Origin: DATGMP01 sp035293565
Lineage (GTDB): Bacteria > Pseudomonadota > Alphaproteobacteria > BOG-932 > Roseiterribacteraceae
Assembly (NCBI GenBank): GCA_035293565.1
Contig: DATGMP010000164.1
Location: 1-18,550, forward strand
Direction: 5' to 3'
Length of the DNA stretch: 18,550 nt
Positions 1 to 7,458 of the stretch are shown here, piece by piece. The stretch's first letter is position 1, and each line of letters begins with the position of its first letter. The notes under the pieces are model-generated. The model was not told where the DNA came from. It saw nothing but the letters and a program-made list of their open reading frames with translations, and did not search any database. Position numbers and translations under genes: made by a program.

Positions 1-57
1 CTCAGCCACTTAGCTGGAAAAATGGGCAAAGTTCGGACTAGCCGCGCGCGATTCGGG

Positions 58-93
58 AAGGAAGGAGCTGCCGCTCGGACAGCCTCCTTCCTT
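58..93 (-). terminator. Hairpin just after the ogt-like gene, possible terminator
   Basis: A 10-bp perfect inverted repeat (AAGGAAGGAG at 58-67 and CTCCTTCCTT at 84-93) is extended inward by CTG/CAG with one unpaired C. It begins 3 nt after the stop codon of the methyltransferase gene read on the minus strand. No T-run follows on either strand, so it is not a textbook intrinsic terminator. It may act as an mRNA 3' end or be Rho-assisted. Bases 1-57 hold nothing I can assign. Confidence 0.5.
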
Positions 94-96
94 CAT

Positions 97-627
97 CTAA
101 ATCAAAACCGCGGGCTCGATGCGGGTCCGGGCATGGGCGCCGCGGACGAGTTCGGGCGCCAGCACGCCTTCATGCGCCAGCAGCTTGGCTTTGACGGCGA
201 TGCCGCCGCCATAGCCGGTCAGCGTGCGATCGTGGCCTACCACGCGGTGGCAGGGAATGATGAGCGCGATCGGGTTCTGCCCGTTGGCGGCACCGACAGC
301 GCGCGACGCCGCAGGATGGCCGACCTGCACCGCCAAGCCGCCATAGCTCATGATCTCGCCGTAGGGGATCGTAAGCAGCCCCTCCCAGACTTGTTGCTGA
401 AAGGCAGTGCCGTCCGGCGCCAGCGGAAGGGCGAAGTCGCGCCGATCACGCGCGAAATAAGCCTCCACCTGATCGCGTATATGCGCGATCGCCTTCCGAT
501 CGGACCGAAGGCCCGAGGCGTCGAGCCGGCCGAAATGAAAGCGTTTCAACCGGCCGTCCTCGTCGACGACCGCGCTGGCGGACCCGACGGGTGTCAGGAA
601 GGACCCGACCCAATGCACGTTTTTCAT
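97..627 (-). CDS. ogt: Methylated-DNA--protein-cysteine S-methyltransferase (Ogt/MGMT family)
   Basis: This cytoplasmic suicide repair enzyme moves the alkyl group from O6-alkylguanine (or O4-alkylthymine) in DNA onto its own cysteine. The product is 176 aa, the usual size for Ogt without an Ada regulatory domain. The active-site motif IIPCHRVVG is intact with the acceptor Cys at residue 126. Before it lies the DNA-binding helix region (GTAFQQQVWEGLLTIPYGE, about 73-91) and the ASRAVGAANGQNP segment carrying the arginine finger. I chose the ATG at 625-627. Starting further upstream would add about 45 residues with no family match and overlap der. There is no strong ribosome-binding site. It lies 49 nt after der on the same strand, so it may be read from the yfgM-bamB-der transcript. 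The gene symbol is by family; ogt versus ada-like naming is uncertain. Confidence 0.9.
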   Translation of the reverse strand: MKNVHWVGSFLTPVGSASAVVDEDGRLKRFHFGRLDASGLRSDRKAIAHIRDQVEAYFARDRRDFALPLAPDGTAFQQQVWEGLLTIPYGEIMSYGGLAVQVGHPAASRAVGAANGQNPIALIIPCHRVVGHDRTLTGYGGGIAVKAKLLAHEGVLAPELVRGAHARTRIEPAVLI

Positions 628-676
628 GCTTGGAAGATAACGCCGAAAGGGACCAAGCGCCTCTCGTTTCTTGCCT

Positions 677-2068
677 TCAATCCTCGACGTAAGGATTCTT
701 GCTGCCCCTGAGCAGCAAGCGGATTGGTACACCTTCGAGATCGAAAGGCTCGCGCAGGCCATTGACGAGGTAGCGCTGATAGCTCTCCGCCAGCTCGGCA
801 GGCTGCGAGCACCAGAGCGCGAAGGTCGGCGGACGCGCCTTGATTTGCGTCATGTAGCGCAGCCGGTTGACGCGGCCCCTGGCTAGCGGCGGCGGATGCG
901 CGGACTGCATGGCCTCGAGCCAGCGATTCAGCTGTCCGGTCGGAGCACGCCGATTCCAGACCTCGTAGATTTTGAGAACTGCATCGAGCAGAGCGTCGAG
1001 CCTCTGGCGTTTGAGCGCGGAGATCGTCACGGTCGGAATGCCGACGACTTGCGGCAACGATGTCTGCAGCCGGTCGGAGAGCCGCCTGAGCGAAGCCTGT
1101 CGGTCGGCGGCGGCGTCCCATTTGTTGATCGCGATCACCAGCGCCCGCCCTTCCTCGATGACCCAGCGGGCGATCGCGAGATCCTGCTTGTCGAGCACGG
1201 CCTCGGCGTCGAGCACGAGGACCACGACGTGAGCGAGCCGGATGGCGCGGAGCGTGTCCTCGACAGCCATCTGCTCGACCCGCTCGGTGATCCTGGCCTT
1301 GCGCCTCAAACCGGCCGTGTCGACGAGGCGCAGCGTGCGGCCTGCATGCGCGAAGTCGACGGCGATCGAATCGCGAGTCGTCCCCGGCTCGGGCGAGGTC
1401 AGCACTCGCTCCTCGCCCAGAAGGGCGTTCATGAGCGTCGATTTTCCTGCATTGGGCCGACCGACGATTGCGATATGGATCCGGCCGGAAGACCCTTCGT
1501 CTTCCTCGTCTTCTTCCTCGATCGGCTCGGGCTCGCCGATAAAGCGGCGAAGCGCGTCGAGGAGATCGGAGAGCCCTTCCCCATGCTCGGCCGAGATCGC
1601 AACGGGATCACCGAAGCCGAGCGCATACGCCTCGCCGATACCCGCGATTCCCGCACGCCCCTCGGCCTTGTTCGCGACCAGGATCACCGGCGTTTTCTGC
1701 CGTCGCAAATCCCGCGCGACCATCTCGTCCAGAGGTGTTACGCCCTCGCGCGCATCGATCACGAACAGAACGACATCCGACGCGTGAACCGCCTGCTCGG
1801 TCTGACGCCGCATCCGAGCCTCGAGGCTCGTATCGCGGACATCCTCGAGTCCGGCCGTATCGATGACCCGAAAGGAGACCCCGCCCAGCGTCGCTTCGGC
1901 CTCGCGCCGGTCGCGCGTCAGGCCCGGCATATCGTCGACCAGCGCCAGCTTCTTGCCGGTCAGGCGGTTGAAAAGCGTGGATTTGCCGACATTCGGCCTG
2001 CCGACGATCGCAACGGTTGCGGCCGCGGGGTCGATCGGACCCGCAGCCTGATCAGCCACCTCGCTCAC
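677..2068 (-). CDS. der: Ribosome assembly GTPase Der (EngA)
   Basis: Der is a tandem-G-domain GTPase needed for maturation of the 50S ribosomal subunit. The 463-aa product shows G domain 1 with P-loop GRPNVGKS (about 23-30), DTAG (70-73) and NKAE (133-136). An acidic linker rich in Glu/Asp follows (about 181-191). G domain 2 has GRPNAGKS (203-210), DTAG (250-253) and NKWD (315-318). The C-terminal part (about 370-463) is the KH-like RNA-binding domain. NKAE in place of NKxD in domain 1 is, as I recall, common in alphaproteobacterial Der. The start is GTG at 2066-2068, sharing the 4-nt GTGA with the bamB stop, so translation is probably coupled to bamB. It is the third gene of the yfgM-bamB-der block, an order also found in enterobacteria. 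Confidence 0.97.
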   Translation of the reverse strand: MSEVADQAAGPIDPAAATVAIVGRPNVGKSTLFNRLTGKKLALVDDMPGLTRDRREAEATLGGVSFRVIDTAGLEDVRDTSLEARMRRQTEQAVHASDVVLFVIDAREGVTPLDEMVARDLRRQKTPVILVANKAEGRAGIAGIGEAYALGFGDPVAISAEHGEGLSDLLDALRRFIGEPEPIEEEDEEDEGSSGRIHIAIVGRPNAGKSTLMNALLGEERVLTSPEPGTTRDSIAVDFAHAGRTLRLVDTAGLRRKARITERVEQMAVEDTLRAIRLAHVVVLVLDAEAVLDKQDLAIARWVIEEGRALVIAINKWDAAADRQASLRRLSDRLQTSLPQVVGIPTVTISALKRQRLDALLDAVLKIYEVWNRRAPTGQLNRWLEAMQSAHPPPLARGRVNRLRYMTQIKARPPTFALWCSQPAELAESYQRYLVNGLREPFDLEGVPIRLLLRGSKNPYVED

Positions 2069-3399
2069 CGATAGGCGGTAAGATTGCCGTCGTCCGTCAG
2101 GATATAGAGGGTGCCGTCGGCGACGACCGGCGGCACCGACACTGCGTCCGAGGCGGCCATGACCGAGATGATGTGACCGTCATCGGGCGAAGCGAATGCG
2201 ATCTGCCCTAGCGAATTCCCGAGAACGAGATGGTCGCCCGCCAGCACGGGTCCCTGCCAGTAGACCGGATGCTTGCGCTTTTCCATGTCCTCGTAGCTTT
2301 GAAGCTGCGCAATCCAGCGAATGCCCCCCTTCTCGCGCGAAGCGCAGACCAGCTCGTTGTTGGTGTCCAGAAGGAAGACGAAATCGCCCGCGACCCAGGG
2401 CATGTTGTTCGAGCCGACCTCATGCTGCCACAGGCGCTGGCCGGTACGCTGGTCGATCGAGACGAAGCGTCCACCCTCCGAGACGGCGAAGATCTGGCCG
2501 CGATCGATCACCGGCGGTGTGGCGATGTCGGTCAAGCTCCACAGCGCATTGGTGTGGCGGATCGAAATCAGATTGTCCTGCCAGGCGACGCGGCCGGTCT
2601 CGATGCGGAGCGCGAAGAGCTCGCCCGACGAATAGGGCGTGACCGCCGTCGTGCGATCGACGGCCGGGCTGGCCTGTCCCAAAACGCCTTCCGATTCCGG
2701 CAGACCCGCATGTGCCCAGATCTGCGTGCCGTCGGCGGCGTTCAGCACCTCGGCTTGATCGTCGAGGGTCACGATGTAGACCCGGCCGTCCGAGTAGGTC
2801 ACCGAAGCGCGCGGCGGCGCAGTCAATTGCTTGCGCCAGATCATGCCGCCATTGGCCGGATCGAGCGCCAGCAGCTCCGGATAGCCGGCTGTCGCATAGA
2901 TCCTGCCGCCGCCATAGGCGATGCCGCCGCCGATCGTGTCGGTTCGCGCATCCTCGGGCGAAATCCGGACTCGCCAGAGCTTAGCGCCGGTCTGCGCGTC
3001 GAGCGCCGTGACTTCGGCCGAAGTGTCGAGCACGAAGACCTTGCCGTCGGCGACGATGGGGGTCCCGGTGTAACGCAGGTGGTCTTCCGGTCCGTCGCCG
3101 GCCTCCGACGACCAGACCTGGCGCGGATCGGCAGACAACGCCAGATGGCCCGGATTGTGGGTGGCGTTCCCCCCGATCTGCGGCCAATCCCGGTTGGTCT
3201 GCGCCGGCGGCAACGCAACGGGCGTATTGGCGAGCGATGGATCGACCTTGAGCTTCTGCTCGACCACCAGCACCGACACGCGCTTGCCCGGCAGCTTCGC
3301 TGTGTCGCTTCCACCGAAGATGCTGTCGACCGTGTCGCAGCCCGAGAGGCCGAGCAGCGCGGTACCAACGAGCATGGCGAGAAATCGGCGGTCCGGCAT
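2065..3399 (-). CDS. bamB: Outer membrane protein assembly lipoprotein BamB (PQQ-like beta-propeller)
   Basis: BamB is a lipoprotein of the BAM complex, which folds beta-barrel proteins into the outer membrane. The chosen ATG (3397-3399) gives a 444-aa product that starts with a lipoprotein signal peptide. MPDRR is the charged end, a hydrophobic stretch follows, and the lipobox LSGC puts the lipidated Cys at 21. The rest is a repeated PQQ-type WD-like propeller, with blade motifs such as GTPIVADGKVFVLD, ALDAQTGAKLWR, GGRIYATAGYPELLALD and ILTDDGNLTAYR. Extending the frame upstream would run through yfgM in the wrong frame and was rejected. It starts 4 nt after the yfgM stop and overlaps der by 4 nt. 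The residue after the lipid Cys is Asp, which in enterobacteria is an inner-membrane retention signal. Confidence 0.94.
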   Translation of the reverse strand: MPDRRFLAMLVGTALLGLSGCDTVDSIFGGSDTAKLPGKRVSVLVVEQKLKVDPSLANTPVALPPAQTNRDWPQIGGNATHNPGHLALSADPRQVWSSEAGDGPEDHLRYTGTPIVADGKVFVLDTSAEVTALDAQTGAKLWRVRISPEDARTDTIGGGIAYGGGRIYATAGYPELLALDPANGGMIWRKQLTAPPRASVTYSDGRVYIVTLDDQAEVLNAADGTQIWAHAGLPESEGVLGQASPAVDRTTAVTPYSSGELFALRIETGRVAWQDNLISIRHTNALWSLTDIATPPVIDRGQIFAVSEGGRFVSIDQRTGQRLWQHEVGSNNMPWVAGDFVFLLDTNNELVCASREKGGIRWIAQLQSYEDMEKRKHPVYWQGPVLAGDHLVLGNSLGQIAFASPDDGHIISVMAASDAVSVPPVVADGTLYILTDDGNLTAYR

Positions 3400-3403
3400 G
3401 AGG

Positions 3404-4057
3404 CTACTTTCCACGGTAGAGCTCGGCGAGCGCGCGGGCTCGTGAAGCGAGGTCTGGGGGAGCGTTGGGATCGTCGGCGAGTTCGGAGAACATGGCGGCC
3501 GCGCTCTCGCGTTGGCCAGCCCTGGCGGTGAGGAGCGCGATCGCCTCCTTGGCGCTATAGCGCCAAGGACCGTCCTTGCCGGCAATCGGTCCCAGCCGCG
3601 GGATGAGGGGTTCGGGCTTGGTCTGGTCGGCCGCCAGATAGCCCAGCCGCACGACGGCGAGGTCGCGCAGCTCGCCATCGACGGAGCTGTCGTCGGCGAT
3701 CTGGTGGTAAAGCCGGGCGGCGGCGTCCAGATCGCCGGCTCGCTGCTGCAGCGAGGCTTCGGCCATACGCGCCAAGACCGCCAGGCCTTTATCCGATTTC
3801 GCGGCGAAGGCCTCGAGCATGGCCGAGTCCTTGCCTTCATTGCCCGGCCGGATGGTGGAGATCAGCGTTTCGAATTCGGCGGTCGCGACCGCCTTCTGAG
3901 CCTGAGTCCGACGATACAGATAGTCCGCAACGCCGGAAGCACCGACGACAATTATAGCGAGCGCAAGGACCAAGCCCCCGTAGCGCCGCCAGAAGATCAT
4001 CATCCGTTCGCGGCGATAATCCTCGTCGACTTCGCGAAAGACATCCGTATCCGACAT
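3404..4057 (-). CDS. yfgM: YfgM-like inner-membrane TPR protein
   Basis: The 217-aa product has a charged cytoplasmic N-terminus (about 1-25), one membrane span (about 26-47) and a large, probably periplasmic, alanine-rich helical domain. That domain fits TPR repeats (for example LAVLARMAEASLQQRAGDLD and DLASRARALAELY). This matches the TPR_21/YfgM family, whose E. coli member associates with SecYEG and the chaperone PpiD and helps hand over exported proteins. Its place directly before bamB and der is the strongest identifier, since E. coli has yfgM-bamB-der in this order. The ATG start at 4055-4057 and the 4-nt gap to bamB indicate an operon. The family call is firm; the exact periplasmic role in this organism is inferred. 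Confidence 0.85.
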   Translation of the reverse strand: MSDTDVFREVDEDYRRERMMIFWRRYGGLVLALAIIVVGASGVADYLYRRTQAQKAVATAEFETLISTIRPGNEGKDSAMLEAFAAKSDKGLAVLARMAEASLQQRAGDLDAAARLYHQIADDSSVDGELRDLAVVRLGYLAADQTKPEPLIPRLGPIAGKDGPWRYSAKEAIALLTARAGQRESAAAMFSELADDPNAPPDLASRARALAELYRGK

Positions 4058-4116
4058 CGAAATTTTTGCTCGGCCGCGCCCGCGGCAGTCCTTTACGCGC
4101 TAATTGAGCAGAGCCG

Positions 4117-4145
4117 CGGATAACAGAGCGCCCGATGGGGGTCAA
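4117..4145 (-). promoter_or_regulatory. Putative sigma-70-type promoter of yfgM-bamB-der
   Basis: Read on the minus strand, TTGACC (4140-4145) and TATCCG (4117-4122) are 17 nt apart. The -35 box is near consensus and the -10 box is weak. Transcription would begin near 4110, about 53 nt before the yfgM start codon. I saw no equally good promoter for the divergent DUF2794 gene in the remaining intergenic DNA. Confidence 0.4.
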
Positions 4146-4269
4146 GCTAAGCCCATTTCACACATCATCGCGGCGCGAGACTCGCCGCGGGCGCAAGAAT
4201 GGAGTACAGCGATCCACGCCTCTGCGGCCCAACTTACTCCCGCAGCCGACCAACTCACAATACGAGCCC

Positions 4270-4608
4270 ATGGTTCAGCTTTTCCAGCTTCCCGAGCGCG
4301 ATCCTCGGCCGCGACCGCTCTTCTTCACCCGCGGCGAGCTCTCGAAGATGCTCTCGATCTACAGCCGCCGGGTAATGAGCGGCGAATGGCGCGACTACGC
4401 GATCGATCACCGGGACGGGCTGGCCACATTCTCGATCTTCAGGCACACGCTCGACCGGCCGCTTTTCGCGATCGTCAAGGCGCCAAACCGCTCGGATCGG
4501 CGCGCCGAATATATCCTGATGCACGGGCTGGAGCCGCTGGCCCGAAGCACGTCGCTGAGCGAGGTTCTGACGACCCTCGAGGGACGGCCGAGGCTGGTCG
4601 AGACCTAG
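4270..4608 (+). CDS. DUF2794 family protein
   Basis: This is a 112-aa soluble protein of unknown function. It resembles the alphaproteobacterial DUF2794 family, with the stretch FFTRGELSKMLSIYSRRVMSG near the N-terminus and WRDYAIDH, FSIFRHT and RPLFAIVKAP following. There is no signal peptide or membrane span. I start it at the ATG at 4270. The frame is open further upstream to 4135, but that extension is arginine/proline-rich low-complexity sequence unlike the family. It is 19 nt before the NRDE-family gene on the same strand, so the two are probably co-transcribed, and it diverges from yfgM. I assign no function. Confidence 0.82.
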   Translation: MVQLFQLPERDPRPRPLFFTRGELSKMLSIYSRRVMSGEWRDYAIDHRDGLATFSIFRHTLDRPLFAIVKAPNRSDRRAEYILMHGLEPLARSTSLSEVLTTLEGRPRLVET

Positions 4609-4627
4609 GGCCGCGCTCCGCCGTCCC

Positions 4628-5425
4628 ATGTGCACCATCGTCGTGCTCCGCCGCCCAGGCCATGATTGGCCGGTCTTGATCGCCGCCAACCGCGACGAGC
4701 TCCAAAACCGGCCCTGGAAAGCGCCGGGACGCTATTGGCCGGATCGGCCGGAGGTGGTGGCCGGCCTTGACTTGTTGGCAGGCGGCAGCTGGCTCGGCCT
4801 CAACGACCATGGAATTGTGGCGGCGGCGTTGAACCGGGAGGGCACGCTCGGACCGGCGGCGGGCAAACGAAGCCGCGGCGAGCTGGTGCTGGACGCCTTG
4901 GACCATGCCGACGCATCGGATGCCGCACAGGCCTTGGGAGCGTTGGACCCAGCCGCTTACCGCCCCTTCAATCTAGTCGTCGCCGATAACCGGGATGTCT
5001 TCCTGCTGGCCCATCGCGACCCCGCCGGCGGGGCGCCGATTGCGGTCGAGCGGCTTCCGGATGGCCTGAGCATGATCACTTCGCTCGACATAAACGATCC
5101 TCGAGCACCCAGAATCCGCTTCTATCGCCCGAAATTCGTGGACGCTACGGTTCCCGACCCGTCCGGCGGCGATTGGTCCGCCTGGGAGGCGCTCCTGGCC
5201 TCGCGAGAGGGCGAGCCGCAGAGCGGCGCGCGCGGCGCGTTGTTTATAGAGCCGATGCCGGCCGGCGATCCCGGCGCGTTCGGCACCGTGGCGTCGAGCC
5301 TGATCGCCCTGCCGGCTGTCAATCGGCCCGATTTGGCTCCGATCTGGCGGTTCGCCGACGGTGCGCCGGAGCGCTGGAAATGGAAAATCGTGCCGTTCCA
5401 AGGGCAACCTGCGACGAAGCCGTGA
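4628..5425 (+). CDS. NRDE/TANGO2 family protein
   Basis: The 265-aa product carries the family hallmark: MCTIVVLRR at the very N-terminus, followed by AANRDELQNRPW, which contains the NRDE motif, and GGSWLGLNDHGIVAAALNRE. The Cys at position 2 and the fold are reminiscent of N-terminal-nucleophile hydrolases, but a catalytic activity is not established for this family. The human member TANGO2 is linked to metabolic crises and has been proposed to act in heme or lipid handling. The bacterial role is unclear. Start is ATG at 4628, without a strong Shine-Dalgarno, 19 nt after the DUF2794 stop, suggesting a two-gene operon. The purC promoter candidate begins just past its stop codon. Confidence 0.9.
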   Translation: MCTIVVLRRPGHDWPVLIAANRDELQNRPWKAPGRYWPDRPEVVAGLDLLAGGSWLGLNDHGIVAAALNREGTLGPAAGKRSRGELVLDALDHADASDAAQALGALDPAAYRPFNLVVADNRDVFLLAHRDPAGGAPIAVERLPDGLSMITSLDINDPRAPRIRFYRPKFVDATVPDPSGGDWSAWEALLASREGEPQSGARGALFIEPMPAGDPGAFGTVASSLIALPAVNRPDLAPIWRFADGAPERWKWKIVPFQGQPATKP

Positions 5426-5426
5426 A

Positions 5427-5455
5427 TTGAACCGGACAACCGGACCGGCTACGAT
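5427..5455 (+). promoter_or_regulatory. Putative promoter of purC-purS
   Basis: TTGAAC (5427-5432) and TACGAT (5450-5455) are separated by 17 nt, 2 nt after the NRDE gene's stop codon. Transcription would start near 5462 and give purC a leader of about 93 nt. The 5456-5554 leader is GC-rich; I see no PurR-type operator or purine riboswitch in it. Confidence 0.4.
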
Positions 5456-5554
5456 GGTCACCTGGATCGAGGCCGGCCCGTCCAGCCCCCGTGCTCGGAC
5501 GATGTGCCGGTCTGTCCCCCTCTAAGAAATGTGTGCCCCATGAGGATTGCCCGG

Positions 5555-6328
5555 ATGTCGAGACGCCGACGCATTTACGATGGCAAAGCCAAGACGATGT
5601 TCGAGGGGCCGGAGCCGGGCACGCTCATCCAATACTTCAAGGACGACGCGACGGCGTTCAACGCTCAGAAGCGGGAGATCCTCTCCGGCAAGGGTGTGCT
5701 GAACAACCGAATCTCGGCCTATTTGATGACGAAGCTGGCCGATATCGGGGTGCCGACAGCCTTCATGAAACGTCTCAACATGCGCGAGCAACTTGTTCGA
5801 GAAGTTGAGATAATTCCCATCGAGGTCGTCGTCCGCAACGTCGCCGCCGGTTCCTTCACGAAGCGTTTCGCCGTGGCCGAAGGGACGTCGCTCGAGCGCT
5901 CGATCATCGAGTATTTCTACAAGAAGGATGAGCTTGGGGATCCCATGGTCTCCGAGGAGCACATCACCGCGTTCAAATGGGCGACACCGCACGAGCTCGA
6001 CGAGATGGTCGCGCTCACCATCCGAGTGAACGACTTCCTGACCGGGTTATTCCTCGGGATCGGTATCAAGCTCATCGATCTGAAGCTGGAATTCGGCCGG
6101 GTTTGGATCGATGACGAGCTGCATATTGTCCTTGCAGATGAGATCAGCCCGGACAATTGTCGGTTGTGGGATATTCAGACCAACGAGAAATTGGACAAGG
6201 ACCGCTTCCGACTCGATCTCGGCAAGGTCGTGGAGGCTTATTCGGAAGTCGCTCGCCGCCTTGGCATCATGCCCGAGGAAGGGCTTCCCGACATCATCCC
6301 GTTGACTCCGGCGAAGGCTGCATCGTGA
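5555..6328 (+). CDS. purC: Phosphoribosylaminoimidazole-succinocarboxamide synthase (SAICAR synthetase)
   Basis: PurC joins aspartate to CAIR using ATP to make SAICAR in de novo purine synthesis. The 257-aa product has the N-terminal RRRRIYDGKAKTMFEGPEPG nucleotide-binding region (4-23). It also has RNVAAGSFTKRF (94-105), in which RNxAAGS is the family signature, and LIDLKLEFGR (173-182) plus LADEISPDNCRLWD (193-206), which is the second signature. Length is typical. I chose the ATG at 5555 because GAGG lies 9 nt before it and family members begin M-x-RRR-x-IY. The ATG at 5540 or an earlier one at 5504 would add a non-conserved leader. It overlaps purS by the 4-nt GTGA. Confidence 0.96.
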   Translation: MSRRRRIYDGKAKTMFEGPEPGTLIQYFKDDATAFNAQKREILSGKGVLNNRISAYLMTKLADIGVPTAFMKRLNMREQLVREVEIIPIEVVVRNVAAGSFTKRFAVAEGTSLERSIIEYFYKKDELGDPMVSEEHITAFKWATPHELDEMVALTIRVNDFLTGLFLGIGIKLIDLKLEFGRVWIDDELHIVLADEISPDNCRLWDIQTNEKLDKDRFRLDLGKVVEAYSEVARRLGIMPEEGLPDIIPLTPAKAAS

Positions 6329-6570
6329 AAGCGCGGATCGAGGTCCGCCTGAAACCCGGAATTCTCGACCCGCAGGGCAAGGCCATCCAAGGCGCCTTGA
6401 GCGGCCTCGGCTATTCCGAGCTGGGCGAGGTCAGGCAAGGCAAGTTGATCGAGATCGAGCTGCCCGGGTCCCCTGATAAGAAGACGGCCGCGTCGGCAAT
6501 CGATTCGATGTGCAAGACCTTGCTTGCCAATCCTGTGACGGAAGATTATCGGATCGAGCTAATCGACTGA
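6325..6570 (+). CDS. purS: Phosphoribosylformylglycinamidine synthase subunit PurS
   Basis: PurS is the small structural subunit that bridges PurL and PurQ in the FGAM synthase complex. The 81-aa product shows the family pattern EVRLKPGILDPQGKAIQGAL, then LGYSELGEVRQGKLIEIEL, then the C-terminal LLANPVTEDYRIEL. The start is GTG at 6325, overlapping the purC stop as GTGA, so it is probably translated by coupling. In many bacteria purQ and purL follow directly. Here they begin 2.2 kb downstream, so stoichiometric expression of the three subunits must come from two transcription units or a very long one. Confidence 0.94.
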   Translation: MKARIEVRLKPGILDPQGKAIQGALSGLGYSELGEVRQGKLIEIELPGSPDKKTAASAIDSMCKTLLANPVTEDYRIELID

Positions 6571-6589
6571 GTTTCTTCGCTATTGTATC

Positions 6590-6705
6590 CCCTCTCCAGC
6601 CCTTTTCGAGGGCGGGGGTGAGGTTGGAGCGGCGAAGCTTGCTTGATGCCGCCGGGAAGGCGGCGCCCACCTCACCTTGCCCTCTTCCCCGAAGGGCGAA
6701 GAGGG
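6590..6705. repeat. Inverted pair of REP-like repeats
   Basis: Two related GC-rich units face each other: CCCTCTCCAGCCC...GGTGAGGTTGG at 6590-6627 and, on the opposite strand, CCCTCTTCGCCC...GGTGAGGTGG at 6667-6705. Each unit can form its own short hairpin (for example CCCTCTTCGCCCTTCGGGG, and the CCCTT/GAGGG region). A small GCCGCC/GGCGGC hairpin lies between them at about 6648-6664. This layout is typical of REP/BIME-type intergenic repeats. It fills almost the entire gap between purS and the glycosylase gene and could also act as a transcript end after purS. Confidence 0.65.
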
Positions 6706-6723
6706 TTTTGCGGGGTACCGACC

Positions 6724-7446
6724 ATGTTTCTCCATGAAATACCCGAAATCGCCGCCGGCCTCGACCATCTGATCGCGACGGTGCCGGAGTTCGCTGGGGC
6801 CGATCGCTCGAGTTTCCGCTGGCGCCGCCGCGATCCGAGCTTTGCCGGCCTGCTGGAGATGATCCTCGGCCAGCAGGTGTCCGGAGCGGCGGCCGCCGCG
6901 ATGTGGGCCAAGCTCCAGATCGCTTTGCCGGAACCCAAGCCCGGCGAATTTTTGCTCCTCGAGGACGACGTCCTCGCCTCATGCGGCTTCAGCCGCCAGA
7001 AGGCCCGCTATGGTCGCGCGCTGGCCGAAGCGCTGATCTCGGGCAGCCTCGATCTGGAAGCGCTTCATGAAGCGCCGGACGAGGAGGTCATTACGGCACT
7101 GACGGCCCTCCCCGGCATCGGCCTTTGGTCCGCCCAGGTGTATTTGATGTTCGCCCTCGGGCGTCCGGACATCTGGCCCGCGGGCGATCTCGGCATCATG
7201 CTAGGTGTTCAGTATCTCCGCGATCTGCCCGACCGGCCGAAACCGGCGACGGTCATCAACGCGGCGGAGGCCTGGCGCCCCTACCGCAGCGCTGCCTCGC
7301 TCCTCGTCTGGAACTACTATTCCTCGGTCGCCGCGGCGCGGCGCCAGGCCGCGAAAGCCGCAGCGCTCGGCGCCAAGGCTGCCGCCAAGAATGTAAAAAA
7401 GCCGGAACGTGCGGCCGGGCCGGCACGTTCGCGAAAGAGTCGTTAG
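6724..7446 (+). CDS. DNA-3-methyladenine glycosylase II-type (AlkA-like, HhH-GPD)
   Basis: This base-excision enzyme removes alkylated bases from DNA. The 240-aa product has the substrate-side segment LLEMILGQQVSGAAA (about 43-57), the helix-hairpin-helix LTALPGIGLWSAQVYL (126-141) and WPAGDLGI (151-158), with the catalytic Asp at 155. It lacks the N-terminal domain of E. coli AlkA, so it is the shorter single-domain type. The last 35 residues form an alanine/lysine/arginine-rich tail that may bind DNA nonspecifically. I start at ATG 6724. An in-frame ATG at 6643 would translate through the REP-like repeat and was rejected. It sits inside the split purine cluster; ogt at the left end of the window deals with alkylation damage too, but the two genes are not linked. 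Confidence 0.9.
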   Translation: MFLHEIPEIAAGLDHLIATVPEFAGADRSSFRWRRRDPSFAGLLEMILGQQVSGAAAAAMWAKLQIALPEPKPGEFLLLEDDVLASCGFSRQKARYGRALAEALISGSLDLEALHEAPDEEVITALTALPGIGLWSAQVYLMFALGRPDIWPAGDLGIMLGVQYLRDLPDRPKPATVINAAEAWRPYRSAASLLVWNYYSSVAAARRQAAKAAALGAKAAAKNVKKPERAAGPARSRKSR

Positions 7447-7458
7447 ACGGAGAATGCG

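Noticed and set aside
22..711. Long plus-strand frame opposite the ogt-like gene
   Set aside because: The minus-strand frame carries an intact PCHRV methyltransferase motif; the plus frame has no recognisable domain and is a GC-rich shadow.
896..2074. 392-codon plus-strand frame opposite der
   Set aside because: It mirrors der, whose two G domains are complete; the frame is rich in Arg/Asp/His as expected of a shadow.
2230..3531. 433-codon plus-strand frame opposite bamB
   Set aside because: bamB has a lipoprotein signal and propeller blades on the other strand; no motif or ribosome-binding site supports this frame.
3400..3840. Upstream extension of bamB to a 591-aa protein
   Set aside because: The extra part is yfgM read in the wrong frame, Ser/Pro/Arg-rich; the lipoprotein signal begins at 3399.
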